Counted from the first letter of the stretch, positions 9,133 through 18,276 are shown. The stretch: 64,000 nt of DNA from Blautia parvula (GCF_020215665.1 NZ_CP084061.1:5361001-5425000); one strand, 5' to 3'. Program-made: numbers and translations. The notes: generated from the letters alone by a model not told the origin.

Positions 9133-9154
9133 CGCGGGGGTGAAAATCCCCGCG
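9133..9154 (+). promoter_or_regulatory. Intergenic hairpin between binding protein and permeases
   Basis: CGCGGGG (9133-9139) pairs with CCCCGCG (9148-9154) and has no T-tract. Such hairpins between binding-protein and permease genes often protect the upstream mRNA from 3' decay; this role is inferred. Confidence 0.5.
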
Positions 9155-9177
9155 ATATTAGAAAAGGGGGTACTGGC

Positions 9178-10080
9178 TTGAGAAAATCCACGCTGAAGCC
9201 CAAGACAAGAATGGCAATTATCGTATGCCTGCTGCCGGCACTCATTATATATACCTATGTGGTTATCCTGCCGATCATCAATGCTTTCAATTACAGTTTT
9301 TATAATTGGTCCGGAGGCCCGCAGGCAAAATATGTGGGATGGAAAAACTATCAGATTCTGTTAAAAGATACATCTTTCTGGCATGCGTTCAGCAACAATA
9401 TCTGGATCGCGGTTCTGTGTATTGCGGGGCAGATCGGAATCGCCTTTGTTTTTTCAGCACTGCTGACATCCAGGTTTGTCAGGTTTAAAAAGCTCCACCG
9501 CGTAGTGGCATATTTTCCTGCTACCATATCAGCAGTCGTAGTTGGTTTTACATGGTCATTTATCTTTAATTATGACTATGGTCTTGTAAACGTTATATTA
9601 AGGGCCCTGCACCTGGGGAATCTTGCAAAGCCCTGGCTGGATAATCCGAATACGATCATCAGCGTTGTCAGTATTCCTCTGATCTGGCAGTACATTGGTT
9701 ACTATATGGTGATCATCATGGCAGCCATGACATCCATTGATCCGAGTATATATGAGATGGCAGAGCTTGACGGGGCAACAGGAGTGCAGAAGGCAGTGAA
9801 GATAACACTTCCGCTGATCAAAGGTTCCATTGCTGTGGCTGTTATGCTGTGCATAGCAGGAAATATGAAAATATTTGACCATATATACGTTATGACAAAC
9901 GGAGGTCCGGGCACCAGTTCCATGGTAATGGCACTTCAGGTGTATAAGACAACATTTATTAAGAATCAGTTCGGGTATGCCAGCGCCATGTCCATCGGTA
10001 TTTTAGTGCTGAGTCTGGGGCTTGTGGGTATCAGCAGGCTGATCATTACCAGGCCGTGGAGAAAGGAGAGTGATTACTGA
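9178..10080 (+). CDS. Sugar ABC transporter permease (MalF/UgpA type)
   Basis: 300 residues with six predicted membrane segments. The EAA loop that docks the ATPase is visible as EMAELDGATG followed by ITLPLI. The start is TTG 9178 after GGGGG at seven bases. It pairs with the downstream MalG-type permease to form the import channel for the sugar bound by the upstream lipoprotein. Confidence 0.87.
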   Translation: MRKSTLKPKTRMAIIVCLLPALIIYTYVVILPIINAFNYSFYNWSGGPQAKYVGWKNYQILLKDTSFWHAFSNNIWIAVLCIAGQIGIAFVFSALLTSRFVRFKKLHRVVAYFPATISAVVVGFTWSFIFNYDYGLVNVILRALHLGNLAKPWLDNPNTIISVVSIPLIWQYIGYYMVIIMAAMTSIDPSIYEMAELDGATGVQKAVKITLPLIKGSIAVAVMLCIAGNMKIFDHIYVMTNGGPGTSSMVMALQVYKTTFIKNQFGYASAMSIGILVLSLGLVGISRLIITRPWRKESDY

Positions 10081-10082
10081 TC

Positions 10083-10946
10083 ATGGCAGAATTGAAAAAG
10101 AATGCGGTTCCAGCAAAAAAGGTTGGGAAAAGTATCGGGAAAGTCATCTGTAATGCAGTTCTCCTGTTGTTTTCTTTTTCCTGTATCTTCCCGATGGTAT
10201 GGATCTTTTATTCCTCTTTCAAGACACAGGCTGAATTTACCCAGAGTTCAACAGCGCTTCCCCAGGCATTGAACCTGAAAAACTACATATCTGTATTTAC
10301 GCAGACAAAACTGGGGATGTATATGCTGAACAGTGCAAGAAATACAATTTTATCGGTATTGATCATCATTGTATTCTCCTTCCTGGCCGGGTATGTTCTC
10401 TCCAGATACCGTTTCAGAGGGAGAAGCCTCATATATAACTATTTCATTATGGGTATGCTGATTCCTGTACATGCACTGCTGGTTCCCATGTATGTACAGC
10501 TCAGGCAGAGCGGGCTTACAAACCACTGGTATACACTGCTGTTTCCCTATGTGGCTTTTGGACTTCCCATATCCATTATGCTCATAGAGAGTTATATTGC
10601 ATCAATTCCCAAAGAACTGGAGGAGGCAGCATCCATAGACGGCTGCGGCTTTTTCAGATGTTTGTTTCAGATTGTATTTCCGCTTGCCATGCCTATATTG
10701 TCCACTGTGGCGATCATACAGTTCTTTGCAGTGTGGAATGAATTTTCATTCTCATTGATTTTGGTAAACAGTGACACTCTGCGGACAGTTCCGGTGGGAC
10801 TTACGATGTTTAAGTCAGCGTACACGGTAGACTATCCCAGATTAATGGCAGGCATTATGACAACAACACTTCCGGTTATGATCCTGTACTTTGTTTTCAG
10901 CAAGAGGATCATAGAAGGTATGGTAGCAGGAGCAGTGAAAGGATAA
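10083..10946 (+). CDS. Sugar ABC transporter permease (MalG/UgpE type)
   Basis: 287 residues, six membrane segments, EAA loop EEAASIDGCG. It starts two bases after the previous stop, as usual for translationally coupled permease pairs. Partner of the permease at 9178 in the importer. Confidence 0.87.
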   Translation: MAELKKNAVPAKKVGKSIGKVICNAVLLLFSFSCIFPMVWIFYSSFKTQAEFTQSSTALPQALNLKNYISVFTQTKLGMYMLNSARNTILSVLIIIVFSFLAGYVLSRYRFRGRSLIYNYFIMGMLIPVHALLVPMYVQLRQSGLTNHWYTLLFPYVAFGLPISIMLIESYIASIPKELEEAASIDGCGFFRCLFQIVFPLAMPILSTVAIIQFFAVWNEFSFSLILVNSDTLRTVPVGLTMFKSAYTVDYPRLMAGIMTTTLPVMILYFVFSKRIIEGMVAGAVKG

Positions 10947-10962
10947 GTTTGGAGGTATAGCT

Positions 10963-11805
10963 ATGTATAAGACATTGGCACCGGATTGTATCGGACATCG
11001 GGTCGGGCTGGAAGAATCCGCACCTTTGGCGGAGAAATACGGATTTAAAGGAATCTGGTTTAATATAGAGCGGGAGGCCCGGATCCCTGTAGAAAAGACA
11101 AAGGAAATTCTTAATAAACACCACTTAAAAGCAGCGGGTTTTGGACTTCCTGTGGAGTACAGAAAAGACGAGGAGACCTTCAGGAAGGATATGGAGAAGC
11201 TGGAGGAGTACGCGGCATATGCCAGGGACTGCGGGATGCACCGCTGTATCACCTGGATCATTCCGGCCAGCGATGAACTGACTTATGAAGAAAATTTCAA
11301 TCTGCACAGGGAAAGGCTGGGGGAGGCTGCGCGCATCCTGAAAAAATACGGTATTTCCCTGGGACTGGAGTTTTTAGGGCCGCCCAAACTGCGGGAGGGG
11401 AAGAAGTATGAATTTATACATACCCTGGATCAGATGCTGGATCTGTGCCGCGCGATCGGTACCGGAAACATGGGCATACTGATGGATGTCTGGCATTGGG
11501 ATATGGCAGGGCAGACCTTTGAGGATTTCGCAAAATTTCCGGATGAATCCTGGGTTGTCTGTGCCCATATTATGGATGCACCCGCAGGGATTCCAAGGGA
11601 GGAACAGGTGGATGTGATACGGGCACTTCCGGGAAGTACGGGAATCCTGAGAATCGATGAGTTTTTTGAGGGCTTAAAAAATATGGGATATACCGGCCCG
11701 GTTCTGGCAGAGCCTTTTGTGGAGGAGCTGGGAAAGATGAAATTTGAAGAAGCTGTGGCTGCCGTGAGTGAGGCAGTCAATAAAGTCTGGCCGAAAGAGG
11801 CATAA
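10963..11805 (+). CDS. Sugar phosphate isomerase/epimerase-like TIM barrel protein (2)
   Basis: 280 residues, second xylose-isomerase-like TIM barrel of the operon and only distantly similar to the first. The likely metal ligands are in LGLEFLGP, GILMDVWH, CAHIMD and LAEPFV. It precedes the second zinc dehydrogenase by 11 bases, so the operon holds two epimerase/dehydrogenase pairs. The reaction is not determinable; a keto-sugar epimerase or isomerase is the most likely class. Confidence 0.8.
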   Translation: MYKTLAPDCIGHRVGLEESAPLAEKYGFKGIWFNIEREARIPVEKTKEILNKHHLKAAGFGLPVEYRKDEETFRKDMEKLEEYAAYARDCGMHRCITWIIPASDELTYEENFNLHRERLGEAARILKKYGISLGLEFLGPPKLREGKKYEFIHTLDQMLDLCRAIGTGNMGILMDVWHWDMAGQTFEDFAKFPDESWVVCAHIMDAPAGIPREEQVDVIRALPGSTGILRIDEFFEGLKNMGYTGPVLAEPFVEELGKMKFEEAVAAVSEAVNKVWPKEA

Positions 11806-11816
11806 GGAGGAAGAAG

Positions 11817-12806
11817 ATGAAATCATTAGTTCTTGGAAATAATCGGGCTTACCTGGAGGACGTGCCGGATCCGGTCCCGCATGGAGAGTGGGTAGTGGTG
11901 AAAGTGGAATCCACACCAATCTGCGGAAGTGACAGGAAGGCTTTTGTTTCACCTACACCCGTGCGTGATGCCGGTCATGAAGGTGCCGGTGTTGTTGTGG
12001 CTGCCAATGGTTCCAATTTGCTGAAGGAAGGGGACAGAGTCATTTTGAATCCGCTTTCCGGCTGCGGGCACTGTTCTCTGTGCCGCTCGGGAAATTATAT
12101 TTACTGTACAGATAAACCACAGTATTTCAGCCACTTTGCGGAATATGTACTGGTGCAGGATTTTGTCTGCACAAAGCTTCCCGATGATATTACCTTTGAC
12201 CAGGGCTCACTTGGCTGCTGTGCCTTAGGACCTGCGTTCAGTTCTATTAAAAGGCTGAATGTGAAAGGGTATGATACGATTCTGATCACCGGGCTGGGTC
12301 CGGTGGGGATGGGGGCGATTGCCGTATCCAAGTTTTTAGGCGCCAGGGTAATTGCCCTGGACAGTGTACCCTTCCGAAAAAACATGGCAAAAGAGATGGG
12401 CGCTGATGTGGTTTTGGACCCCACAGACCCTGATGTAAAAGAAAAGATCAGGGAGGCTAAAAAGGATGCACCGCTGATTAAAGCAGTAGACGCTTCAGGC
12501 AACGGCAATGCGGAGAGACTGTGCATTGATATGATGGAGCCAAGAGGAAGTGTGGCCTTTATAGGCGAAAACCACAATACCGTTCCTATCTGTCCGAGCG
12601 ATGATTTTATCAGAAAAGGACTTACCCTGATCGGTTCCTGGCATTACAACATGGACGACAGGGAGGAGATGTTTGCCATACTCAGGCGTTCTCCCGTGGT
12701 ACATAAGATCATTACGGATGTATACGGATTTTCTGATGTACAGGGAGCTTTTGAGAAGTTTATGGGGCAGGATACCTGTAAAGTGATCCTGAAACCCTGG
12801 GAGTAG
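11817..12806 (+). CDS. Zinc-dependent medium-chain dehydrogenase (2)
   Basis: 329 residues. The catalytic zinc segment PICGSDRKA and DAGHEGAGVV, the structural zinc loop CGHCSLCRSGNYIYC and the Rossmann motif GLGPVGMGA are present. It should be an NAD(P)-dependent sugar or polyol dehydrogenase. AAGGAGG precedes the ATG. It is paired with the TIM barrel protein upstream and the GH2 enzyme downstream. Confidence 0.83.
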   Translation: MKSLVLGNNRAYLEDVPDPVPHGEWVVVKVESTPICGSDRKAFVSPTPVRDAGHEGAGVVVAANGSNLLKEGDRVILNPLSGCGHCSLCRSGNYIYCTDKPQYFSHFAEYVLVQDFVCTKLPDDITFDQGSLGCCALGPAFSSIKRLNVKGYDTILITGLGPVGMGAIAVSKFLGARVIALDSVPFRKNMAKEMGADVVLDPTDPDVKEKIREAKKDAPLIKAVDASGNGNAERLCIDMMEPRGSVAFIGENHNTVPICPSDDFIRKGLTLIGSWHYNMDDREEMFAILRRSPVVHKIITDVYGFSDVQGAFEKFMGQDTCKVILKPWE

Positions 12807-12851
12807 GAATGCAGAGGCATTTAAGGACAGATAGAATGGGGGAATGAGCAA

Positions 12852-15368
12852 ATGTTTCGATTAGAGATGAATGAAAACTGGAAGCTCCACGAAAGCCTTT
12901 TAAGTGTGGAGAAAGATCAGTGGGCATATGTGCATGGCCTGGAAGATGGGTGGTACCACTGCAGCCTTCCTGCGGATGTGAGAATGCCGCTGATAGCGGC
13001 AGGTGTTATAAAGGACCCGGTGTTGGCTGACTACTGCAGGGAATCTGAGTGGATAGAAAAGAGAGCATGGTGGTTTGAACATACATTTGACAGCAGTGAT
13101 GTGGACCTGGAGGAAGATATCATTGAACTTATCCTGGAAGGCCTGGACTCCAGAAGTGATATTTTCATCAATGGACAATACATCGGAAGCCATTACAGTG
13201 TACATTATCCCTTTGTGTATGATATAAAAGATAAAATCAGGGATGGCGGCAATGTGATCACAGTCAGAGTGAGCAGCGGGCTGGAAGCAGTTTCAGACCA
13301 GGATCTGTCTGAACTGAATTACGCAGTATGCCTGGAAACAGACAACGGAGGAAAGTACCGGGGGGATGCCAGAAGAGCGTTCGTCAGAAGACCACAGTAC
13401 ACCGTGGGATGGGACTGGGGACCCAAGGTCATCACCTGCGGGATCACAGGCGGTGCCAGGCTGGAAGGGCATAAGAAGATCGCAGTCAGGGAAGTCAGCC
13501 TTCACACCGAGGAGGCAGGAGAACAGGCAAAACTGAAATTGATGCTGAATGTGGAGAATCTGGGATTTATAAGCTCCAGGGACGGGACATACAAAGTCAG
13601 AATAAGCTATAAAGGGAAAACAGTCTTTGAGCAGCTCTATAAGGACAGGCTTTTTACATCCGGATACAATTACTTCGAGGAGGAAATCCTGATTCCGGAT
13701 GCAAAACTCTGGTGGCCGAACGGTTACGGCAGCCAGCCTCTGTATGATGTGGAGGTGGAAGCTGCATGCGAGGATGTGACAGAGAAATATCCGGCATTCC
13801 GCATAGGAATCAGAAAATTGGAGCTTAATACCGATGTATTGAAAGGAAAAGACAGGAAATTCCAGTTTGTGATCAACGGAAAGCCCATTTACTGCAAAGG
13901 CGGAAACTGGATTCCAAATGACTTTATTTATGCCAGAGTGACAGATGAGAAATACCGGGTTCTTATTGACGAAGCAGCGGAGGCAAATTTCAATATGCTG
14001 AGAATCTGGGGCGGGGGCCTGTATGAGCGCGACCTTTTCTATGACCTCTGCGACGAGAAGGGGATTTTGATCTGGCATGATTTTATGTTCGCATGTTCCA
14101 CGTATCCGGATCATCACCAGTGGTTCCGTGAAGAAATGCGCAGAGAATTTGATTACCAGACGAAACGTCTGCGCAGCCACTGCAGTCTGGGCTTATTCTG
14201 CGGTACAAATGAGGTACACTGGCTGTTCAATTCCACGGATAATCCCAAATGGGGAATTGAATTTACCTATGAACATCAGTACGGCATGTACATTGCAAAC
14301 ATTTTGTCAAAAGAGATCATGCATGCAAATTGTCCTTATATTCCATACTGGAACAGTTCACCGTATGGAGGGGAACTGCCCAATGACGATACCGTGGGCG
14401 ACATCCATCACTGGCAGCAGGCGTATATGAGCAAAAAAATGGAGGAGCGCATTGAGGCCAAGGACTATGACAAGATCAAGGCCAAATTTGTGAGCGAATA
14501 TGGCTATGTAGGCCCATGCTGTATGGAAACGATTTTGGAATATATGGACGGACAGCCTATTGACAGAACCAGCGAAGTTTGGCAGATGCACAATAATGTC
14601 TTTGAAAAAGATACGGTAAATACAGCGATTGAAAAAAATTATGTGGACCACGCGGATAAGCTGTCCCTGGAGGACTACATTACTTATGCCGGCATGGTAC
14701 ACGGCATGATGTACGGATACTCCCTGGAAGCCATGCGGTTTAAAGAACAATGCTACGGCGGCCTGTTCTGGATGTATAATGATGCATGGGGAGAAGTGGG
14801 ATGGACCATCATTGACTATTATCTGAGAAGAAAAATTGCTTATTATGGAGTAAAACGTGCTCTGGCCCATCAGAAATTTACTATGCGCCTTGTGGATGGC
14901 AGCGTTGTATTACAGGGTGTCAATGATACCCCGGAACCATTGGCGGTAAAAGCGGAATTCGGCTATGTCTCCTTTGACGGAACGATTCGGGATACCAGGG
15001 AGATCAGTCTGGAAACAGCGCCGGGAGAGCGTACATACCTGCTGAAGGAAGCTCTGCCGGACAGGGATTACAAAAAAGGAACCATAATGCTGTATGTACA
15101 CGACGAGAAGATTGACAATATCTGGCTCCGGTTGGATGATATGCGGAATCTGGAGTTTGATACATGCAGGGCTTCCTGTATCGATGACCGTCAGGAGGGC
15201 AGTGACCGAATCCTCACCGTTCATTCGGAGGCGTTTGCCCACGGCGTACATGTAAAAGGAAACTACAGATGTTCTGATAATTATTTCGATCTGCTGCCGG
15301 GCGAGACGAAGACGATCATCATCAGGGATGCCAAAGATGCAGCTCTGCAGCTTACATCTGTGAGATAG
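12852..15368 (+). CDS. Glycoside hydrolase family 2, beta-mannosidase-like
   Basis: 838 residues, in the usual range for GH2 beta-mannosidases. The N-terminal jelly roll (GLDSRSDIFINGQYIGSHYS segment), the GWDWGPK motif typical of beta-mannosidases, an immunoglobulin-like domain (about 220-320) and the TIM barrel follow in order. The acid/base Glu is in GTNEVHW (about residue 452; many relatives have GNNE) and the nucleophile Glu in VSEYGY (about 549). No signal peptide is seen, so it should act in the cytosol on imported short mannosides or a related glycoside. Confidence 0.87.
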   Translation: MFRLEMNENWKLHESLLSVEKDQWAYVHGLEDGWYHCSLPADVRMPLIAAGVIKDPVLADYCRESEWIEKRAWWFEHTFDSSDVDLEEDIIELILEGLDSRSDIFINGQYIGSHYSVHYPFVYDIKDKIRDGGNVITVRVSSGLEAVSDQDLSELNYAVCLETDNGGKYRGDARRAFVRRPQYTVGWDWGPKVITCGITGGARLEGHKKIAVREVSLHTEEAGEQAKLKLMLNVENLGFISSRDGTYKVRISYKGKTVFEQLYKDRLFTSGYNYFEEEILIPDAKLWWPNGYGSQPLYDVEVEAACEDVTEKYPAFRIGIRKLELNTDVLKGKDRKFQFVINGKPIYCKGGNWIPNDFIYARVTDEKYRVLIDEAAEANFNMLRIWGGGLYERDLFYDLCDEKGILIWHDFMFACSTYPDHHQWFREEMRREFDYQTKRLRSHCSLGLFCGTNEVHWLFNSTDNPKWGIEFTYEHQYGMYIANILSKEIMHANCPYIPYWNSSPYGGELPNDDTVGDIHHWQQAYMSKKMEERIEAKDYDKIKAKFVSEYGYVGPCCMETILEYMDGQPIDRTSEVWQMHNNVFEKDTVNTAIEKNYVDHADKLSLEDYITYAGMVHGMMYGYSLEAMRFKEQCYGGLFWMYNDAWGEVGWTIIDYYLRRKIAYYGVKRALAHQKFTMRLVDGSVVLQGVNDTPEPLAVKAEFGYVSFDGTIRDTREISLETAPGERTYLLKEALPDRDYKKGTIMLYVHDEKIDNIWLRLDDMRNLEFDTCRASCIDDRQEGSDRILTVHSEAFAHGVHVKGNYRCSDNYFDLLPGETKTIIIRDAKDAALQLTSVR

Positions 15369-15377
15369 GAGAACACC

Positions 15378-15926
15378 ATGAAAAAGACAGAATACGACCG
15401 GAAGAAGGCACAGGTGCTGGAGTACTTTGAAAAGGCACATATAGCGCTTACAGATGAAGAAAAGGAAAACATAGAGATTGCTGATTTTGGACTTGATGAT
15501 ATAGAACATATTGGTCTTCAGCTTGTCACTTATATTAATACGGACAGATGCTGCGCGAAGGAAATGGTTCTTTTTCCAGGGCAGACATGCCCGGAGCACA
15601 GCCATGCACCCATCGCTTCTATCGGCTATGAGGGAAAAGAAGAGACCTTCCGGTGCCGGTACGGAACCGTTTATCTCTATGTGGAAGGGGATGCTGATGA
15701 GAACAGGAGCGGCAGAATACCGGCAGGCTATGAAGACACGTACACAGTTCTTCATGAAATCATCCTTCATCCGGGAGACCAGCATACAATCTATCCCAAT
15801 ACCAGACATTGGTTCCAGGCAGGACCGGAAGGGGCTGTGATTTCCGAATTCAGTACCACAAGCAAAGACGAATATGATGTTTTCACAGACAAAAACATAA
15901 AAAGACAGCCAGCAATAGAACCCTGA
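15378..15926 (+). CDS. D-lyxose/D-mannose ketol-isomerase-like cupin
   Basis: 182 residues of the cupin D-lyxose isomerase family (DUF1498). Metal-binding histidines are seen in CPEHSHAP and in TRHWFQAG, with HPGDQHTIYPN between. Members convert D-lyxose to D-xylulose and often D-mannose to D-fructose. As last gene of the operon after the mannosidase-like GH2 it gives a route from released mannose to fructose; this is inference. Confidence 0.82.
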   Translation: MKKTEYDRKKAQVLEYFEKAHIALTDEEKENIEIADFGLDDIEHIGLQLVTYINTDRCCAKEMVLFPGQTCPEHSHAPIASIGYEGKEETFRCRYGTVYLYVEGDADENRSGRIPAGYEDTYTVLHEIILHPGDQHTIYPNTRHWFQAGPEGAVISEFSTTSKDEYDVFTDKNIKRQPAIEP

Positions 15927-15948
15927 CAACTTTCTTCCTAATATAAAC

Positions 15949-15990
15949 GGGGATGCCGCACAACAGAGATTTCGTGCGGCATCCCCATTT
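15949..15990. terminator. Bidirectional terminator after the sugar operon
   Basis: GGGGATGCCGCA (15949-15960) pairs perfectly with 15975-15986, followed by a T-rich run. It separates the sugar operon from the convergent YitT gene. Confidence 0.85.
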
Positions 15991-16862
15991 TATCTTCCGC
16001 CTTCCCCAATCTTCAGCATCTCAAACCCTTCCCCATGCACCTCATTGGATTCCAGAACAATGATAAAGGCATCCGGGTCTGTCTCCTTCACTGCTTTCTG
16101 TACAAAATACATCTGCTTATTGTTACAGGCACACATCACCACCTGTTTTTCGTCCATCCGGTAGCCGCCGACGCCTTTCAGGATGGTGCTGCCTCTGCCG
16201 CAGCACTCGTCAATGACCTCCGTAACCTTCTGTCCGTGCTCAGTCACGATCAGAGTCATTTTACCGGCATTGATTCCATAGACCACTTTATCCACAACAA
16301 TAGCAAACAGAAAGTTGATGATCATTCCATAAATGATCCCATCCATATCCCGGAAAATAATACCGCCCAGGAGAATGATTACCACATCAGATAAAAAGGC
16401 GATTTTTCCAAGGGACAGATAAGGCTTCAATGCCTTTACAGCCATGATAATAAAATCCGTGCCTCCTGTGGAGGAATTCTGCATATAAATAATGGCATAG
16501 CCAAGACCGCCCAGCACACCGGTGCAGATGGCTGACAGCATCCGGCTTCCTTCATAGACGGGCAGCAGCGGCGCCAGATAGTCGATCATCACCGAAGAGA
16601 TGATCATGGCACGCAGGGAACGGAGAAAAAACTGCCGCCCCAAAAGCCGGAAGCAGAGAATCGCCACCGGAATATTCAGAACAATAATGGATATACCGAT
16701 GGGAAGCTGAAACAGGCGGTTTAATATCAACGCAATACCGGAAAATCCTGTCATGGGAAAGTGTGAGGCTACGGCAAAGTTGTAGATGCCAACGGCAATA
16801 AAGACACTTCCCAGCAGTTCCATTCCAATATTTTTTGCCAGTGCTTTATAATTGTTTTTCAT
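15990..16862 (-). CDS. YitT family membrane protein (DUF2179)
   Basis: 290 residues. About five or six membrane segments occupy the first 190 residues, followed by a soluble C-terminal DUF2179 domain (about 200-285; GKMTLIVTEHGQKVTEVI, VGGYRMDEKQVVMCAC, VLESNEVHGEGF). The transport substrate of the family is not known to me. AAGGAAGG lies just before the ATG. The gene stands alone, with a short foldback repeat upstream. Confidence 0.85.
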   Translation of the reverse strand: MKNNYKALAKNIGMELLGSVFIAVGIYNFAVASHFPMTGFSGIALILNRLFQLPIGISIIVLNIPVAILCFRLLGRQFFLRSLRAMIISSVMIDYLAPLLPVYEGSRMLSAICTGVLGGLGYAIIYMQNSSTGGTDFIIMAVKALKPYLSLGKIAFLSDVVIILLGGIIFRDMDGIIYGMIINFLFAIVVDKVVYGINAGKMTLIVTEHGQKVTEVIDECCGRGSTILKGVGGYRMDEKQVVMCACNNKQMYFVQKAVKETDPDAFIIVLESNEVHGEGFEMLKIGEGGR

Positions 16863-16889
16863 AAATAGAACCTTCCTTTCTGCCTGCCA

Positions 16890-16960
16890 GAGTGTGTCTG
16901 AAAATCACTTTCGGCAGGCTGTGTGTCACACTTTGCCGGAACACATTTTCAAACAGGCTC
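16890..16960 (-). mobile_element. Short foldback element copy 1 (MITE-like, internally deleted)
   Basis: 71 bp with terminal inverted repeats: GAGTGTGTCTGAAAAT at 16890-16905 and ATTTTCAAACAGGCTC at 16945-16960. Read on the minus strand it matches both ends of the 160-bp element at 29287-29446 over its whole length but lacks the central part of about 89 bp. It lies in the spacer between YitT and the bioB terminator. Confidence 0.7.
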
Positions 16961-16993
16961 CGGGCAAGTTATGATCAGTTACCCGTAAAACAA

Positions 16994-17043
16994 CAAAAAA
17001 AGAGCTTATGCAAACGATTATTATAATCCGCATAAGCTCTTTT
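16994..17043 (-). terminator. Terminator of bioB
   Basis: AAGAGCTTATGC pairs with GCATAAGCTCTT around an 18-base loop. On the minus strand the stem is followed by seven T, so it terminates bioB transcription; the plus-strand side also has a short T-run. Confidence 0.85.
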
Positions 17044-17118
17044 ATAGAATCCAGTATAGCAGAGAGAAAATCAGATTTCAAGTTCCTTTCTAAAAAAAAT
17101 TACCGTTGATTTCTTCCA

Positions 17119-18081
17119 TTACTCGTAAAGCCTGATTTCAAATCCCAGTTCCTCCGCAAGCTGCCGGTCCTCACGGACAGCGATTCCTCCAGTGGTCAGC
17201 ATATTCTGTGTGATAGCTCCGTTTGCGCCGGACCGGAATACGCGGCGTCCCTGGTCTTCCATGAGCCCCCGGCCGCCTGCCATGCGCAGGATGCTGTCCG
17301 GCAGAAGAAATCGGAAAATGGCAGCAGTCCGGCAGACTTCGTCCTCGGGCAGAGGCGCATTATGCTCCAGAGGGGTGCCGGGGATAGGGTTCAGAACATT
17401 GATGGGGACAGAGCGGATCTGCAGATCCCGCAGGGTGAGCGCCATATCAATTCTGTCCTCCATGGTTTCGCCAAGCCCGATGATTCCGCCGCTGCATACC
17501 GTGAGGCCGGATTCCCTGGCGTCCCGGATTGCCTGTATTTTATCTTCATATGTATGAGTGGTGCAGATATGAGGAAAAAAGCGGCGGGATGTTTCCAGAT
17601 TGTTGTGGTAACGGACCACACCGGCAGATTTCAGCATTTTAAACTGTTTTTGGGAGAGCAGACCCATGGAAGCGCACAGGGAGATTCCACAGGTTTCCCT
17701 GATCTTCCGGAAACTGTCACAGACCTGTTCCACTTCCTGATCACTCAGTCGTTTCCCGGAGGTGACAATGGAGAAGCGGAGGATGCCGTCAGCCGCGTTT
17801 GCCTTTGCTTCCCGCAGGATCTCATCCGTGCTTAGGAGGGGATAAACGGCTGTATCAGCAGAATAATGGGAGGACTGGGCACAGTATTTGCAGTCTTCCG
17901 GACATTTTCCGCTTTTGCCGTTGATAATGGAACACATATCAAAAGCGTTCCCGCAGAAATGCCTGCGTATCTGATCCGCTGCTTCGCACAGAGGTTCCAA
18001 TTGGGCAGAAGACAGAAGGATTGCCTCCTCCCTGGAAAGAGTACCGCCGTTTATAACTTTTTTCTGCAATGTAGTTATCAT
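17119..18081 (-). CDS. bioB: Biotin synthase
   Basis: 320 residues, a radical SAM enzyme that inserts sulfur into dethiobiotin. The radical SAM cluster motif CPEDCKYCAQSSHYSAD is at about residues 54-70. Further conserved segments are MCSIINGKSGKC, YHNNLETS, GGIIGLGE, NVLNPIPGTPL and the C-terminal MLTTGG. No other bio genes are within the window. The upstream region carries a consensus promoter whose -35 box is covered by a BirA-type operator, so expression should be repressed when biotin is plentiful. Confidence 0.95.
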   Translation of the reverse strand: MITTLQKKVINGGTLSREEAILLSSAQLEPLCEAADQIRRHFCGNAFDMCSIINGKSGKCPEDCKYCAQSSHYSADTAVYPLLSTDEILREAKANAADGILRFSIVTSGKRLSDQEVEQVCDSFRKIRETCGISLCASMGLLSQKQFKMLKSAGVVRYHNNLETSRRFFPHICTTHTYEDKIQAIRDARESGLTVCSGGIIGLGETMEDRIDMALTLRDLQIRSVPINVLNPIPGTPLEHNAPLPEDEVCRTAAIFRFLLPDSILRMAGGRGLMEDQGRRVFRSGANGAITQNMLTTGGIAVREDRQLAEELGFEIRLYE

Positions 18082-18150
18082 TTTTCATACCTCATCTTTC
18101 GGGCTTTTTAAGTATTTCAGATGTATCCGTAAAAAGAACCTATGAGAATA

Positions 18151-18179
18151 ACTATAAAATATCAGAAGAATATTGTCAA
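18151..18179 (-). promoter_or_regulatory. bioB promoter
   Basis: On the minus strand, TTGACA (18174-18179) and TATAGT (18151-18156) are separated by 17 bases, about 70 bases before the bioB start. The -35 box lies inside the biotin operator. Confidence 0.8.
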
Positions 18180-18204
18180 CTTATAAAAATAATAAAGTTT
18201 ACAA
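18173..18204. promoter_or_regulatory. BirA-type biotin operator
   Basis: TTGTCAAC (18173-18180) and GTTTACAA (18197-18204) are separated by 16 bases, matching the known form TTGTnAAC-N(15-16)-GTTnACAA bound by biotinyl-AMP-loaded BirA. It overlaps the bioB -35 box. Confidence 0.8.
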
Positions 18205-18230
18205 TCAGCAGCGGTATTTTTCGGAAATGC

Positions 18231-18276
18231 TTGACAAATATAACTGCAACAATTATAATTACAGTATAAACTGTAA
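18231..18276 (+). promoter_or_regulatory. Promoter with dyad for the rhodanese lipoprotein gene
   Basis: TTGACA (18231-18236) and TATAAT (18254-18259) with a 17-base spacer. A perfect dyad TTACAGT-ATAA-ACTGTAA (18259-18276) covers the expected start site, a likely operator for an unidentified repressor. Confidence 0.7.

Noticed and set aside
10963-11805. C-glycoside deglycosidase subunit
   Set aside because: The barrel fold fits, but the small beta subunit and Gfo/Idh partner of those systems are absent from the operon.
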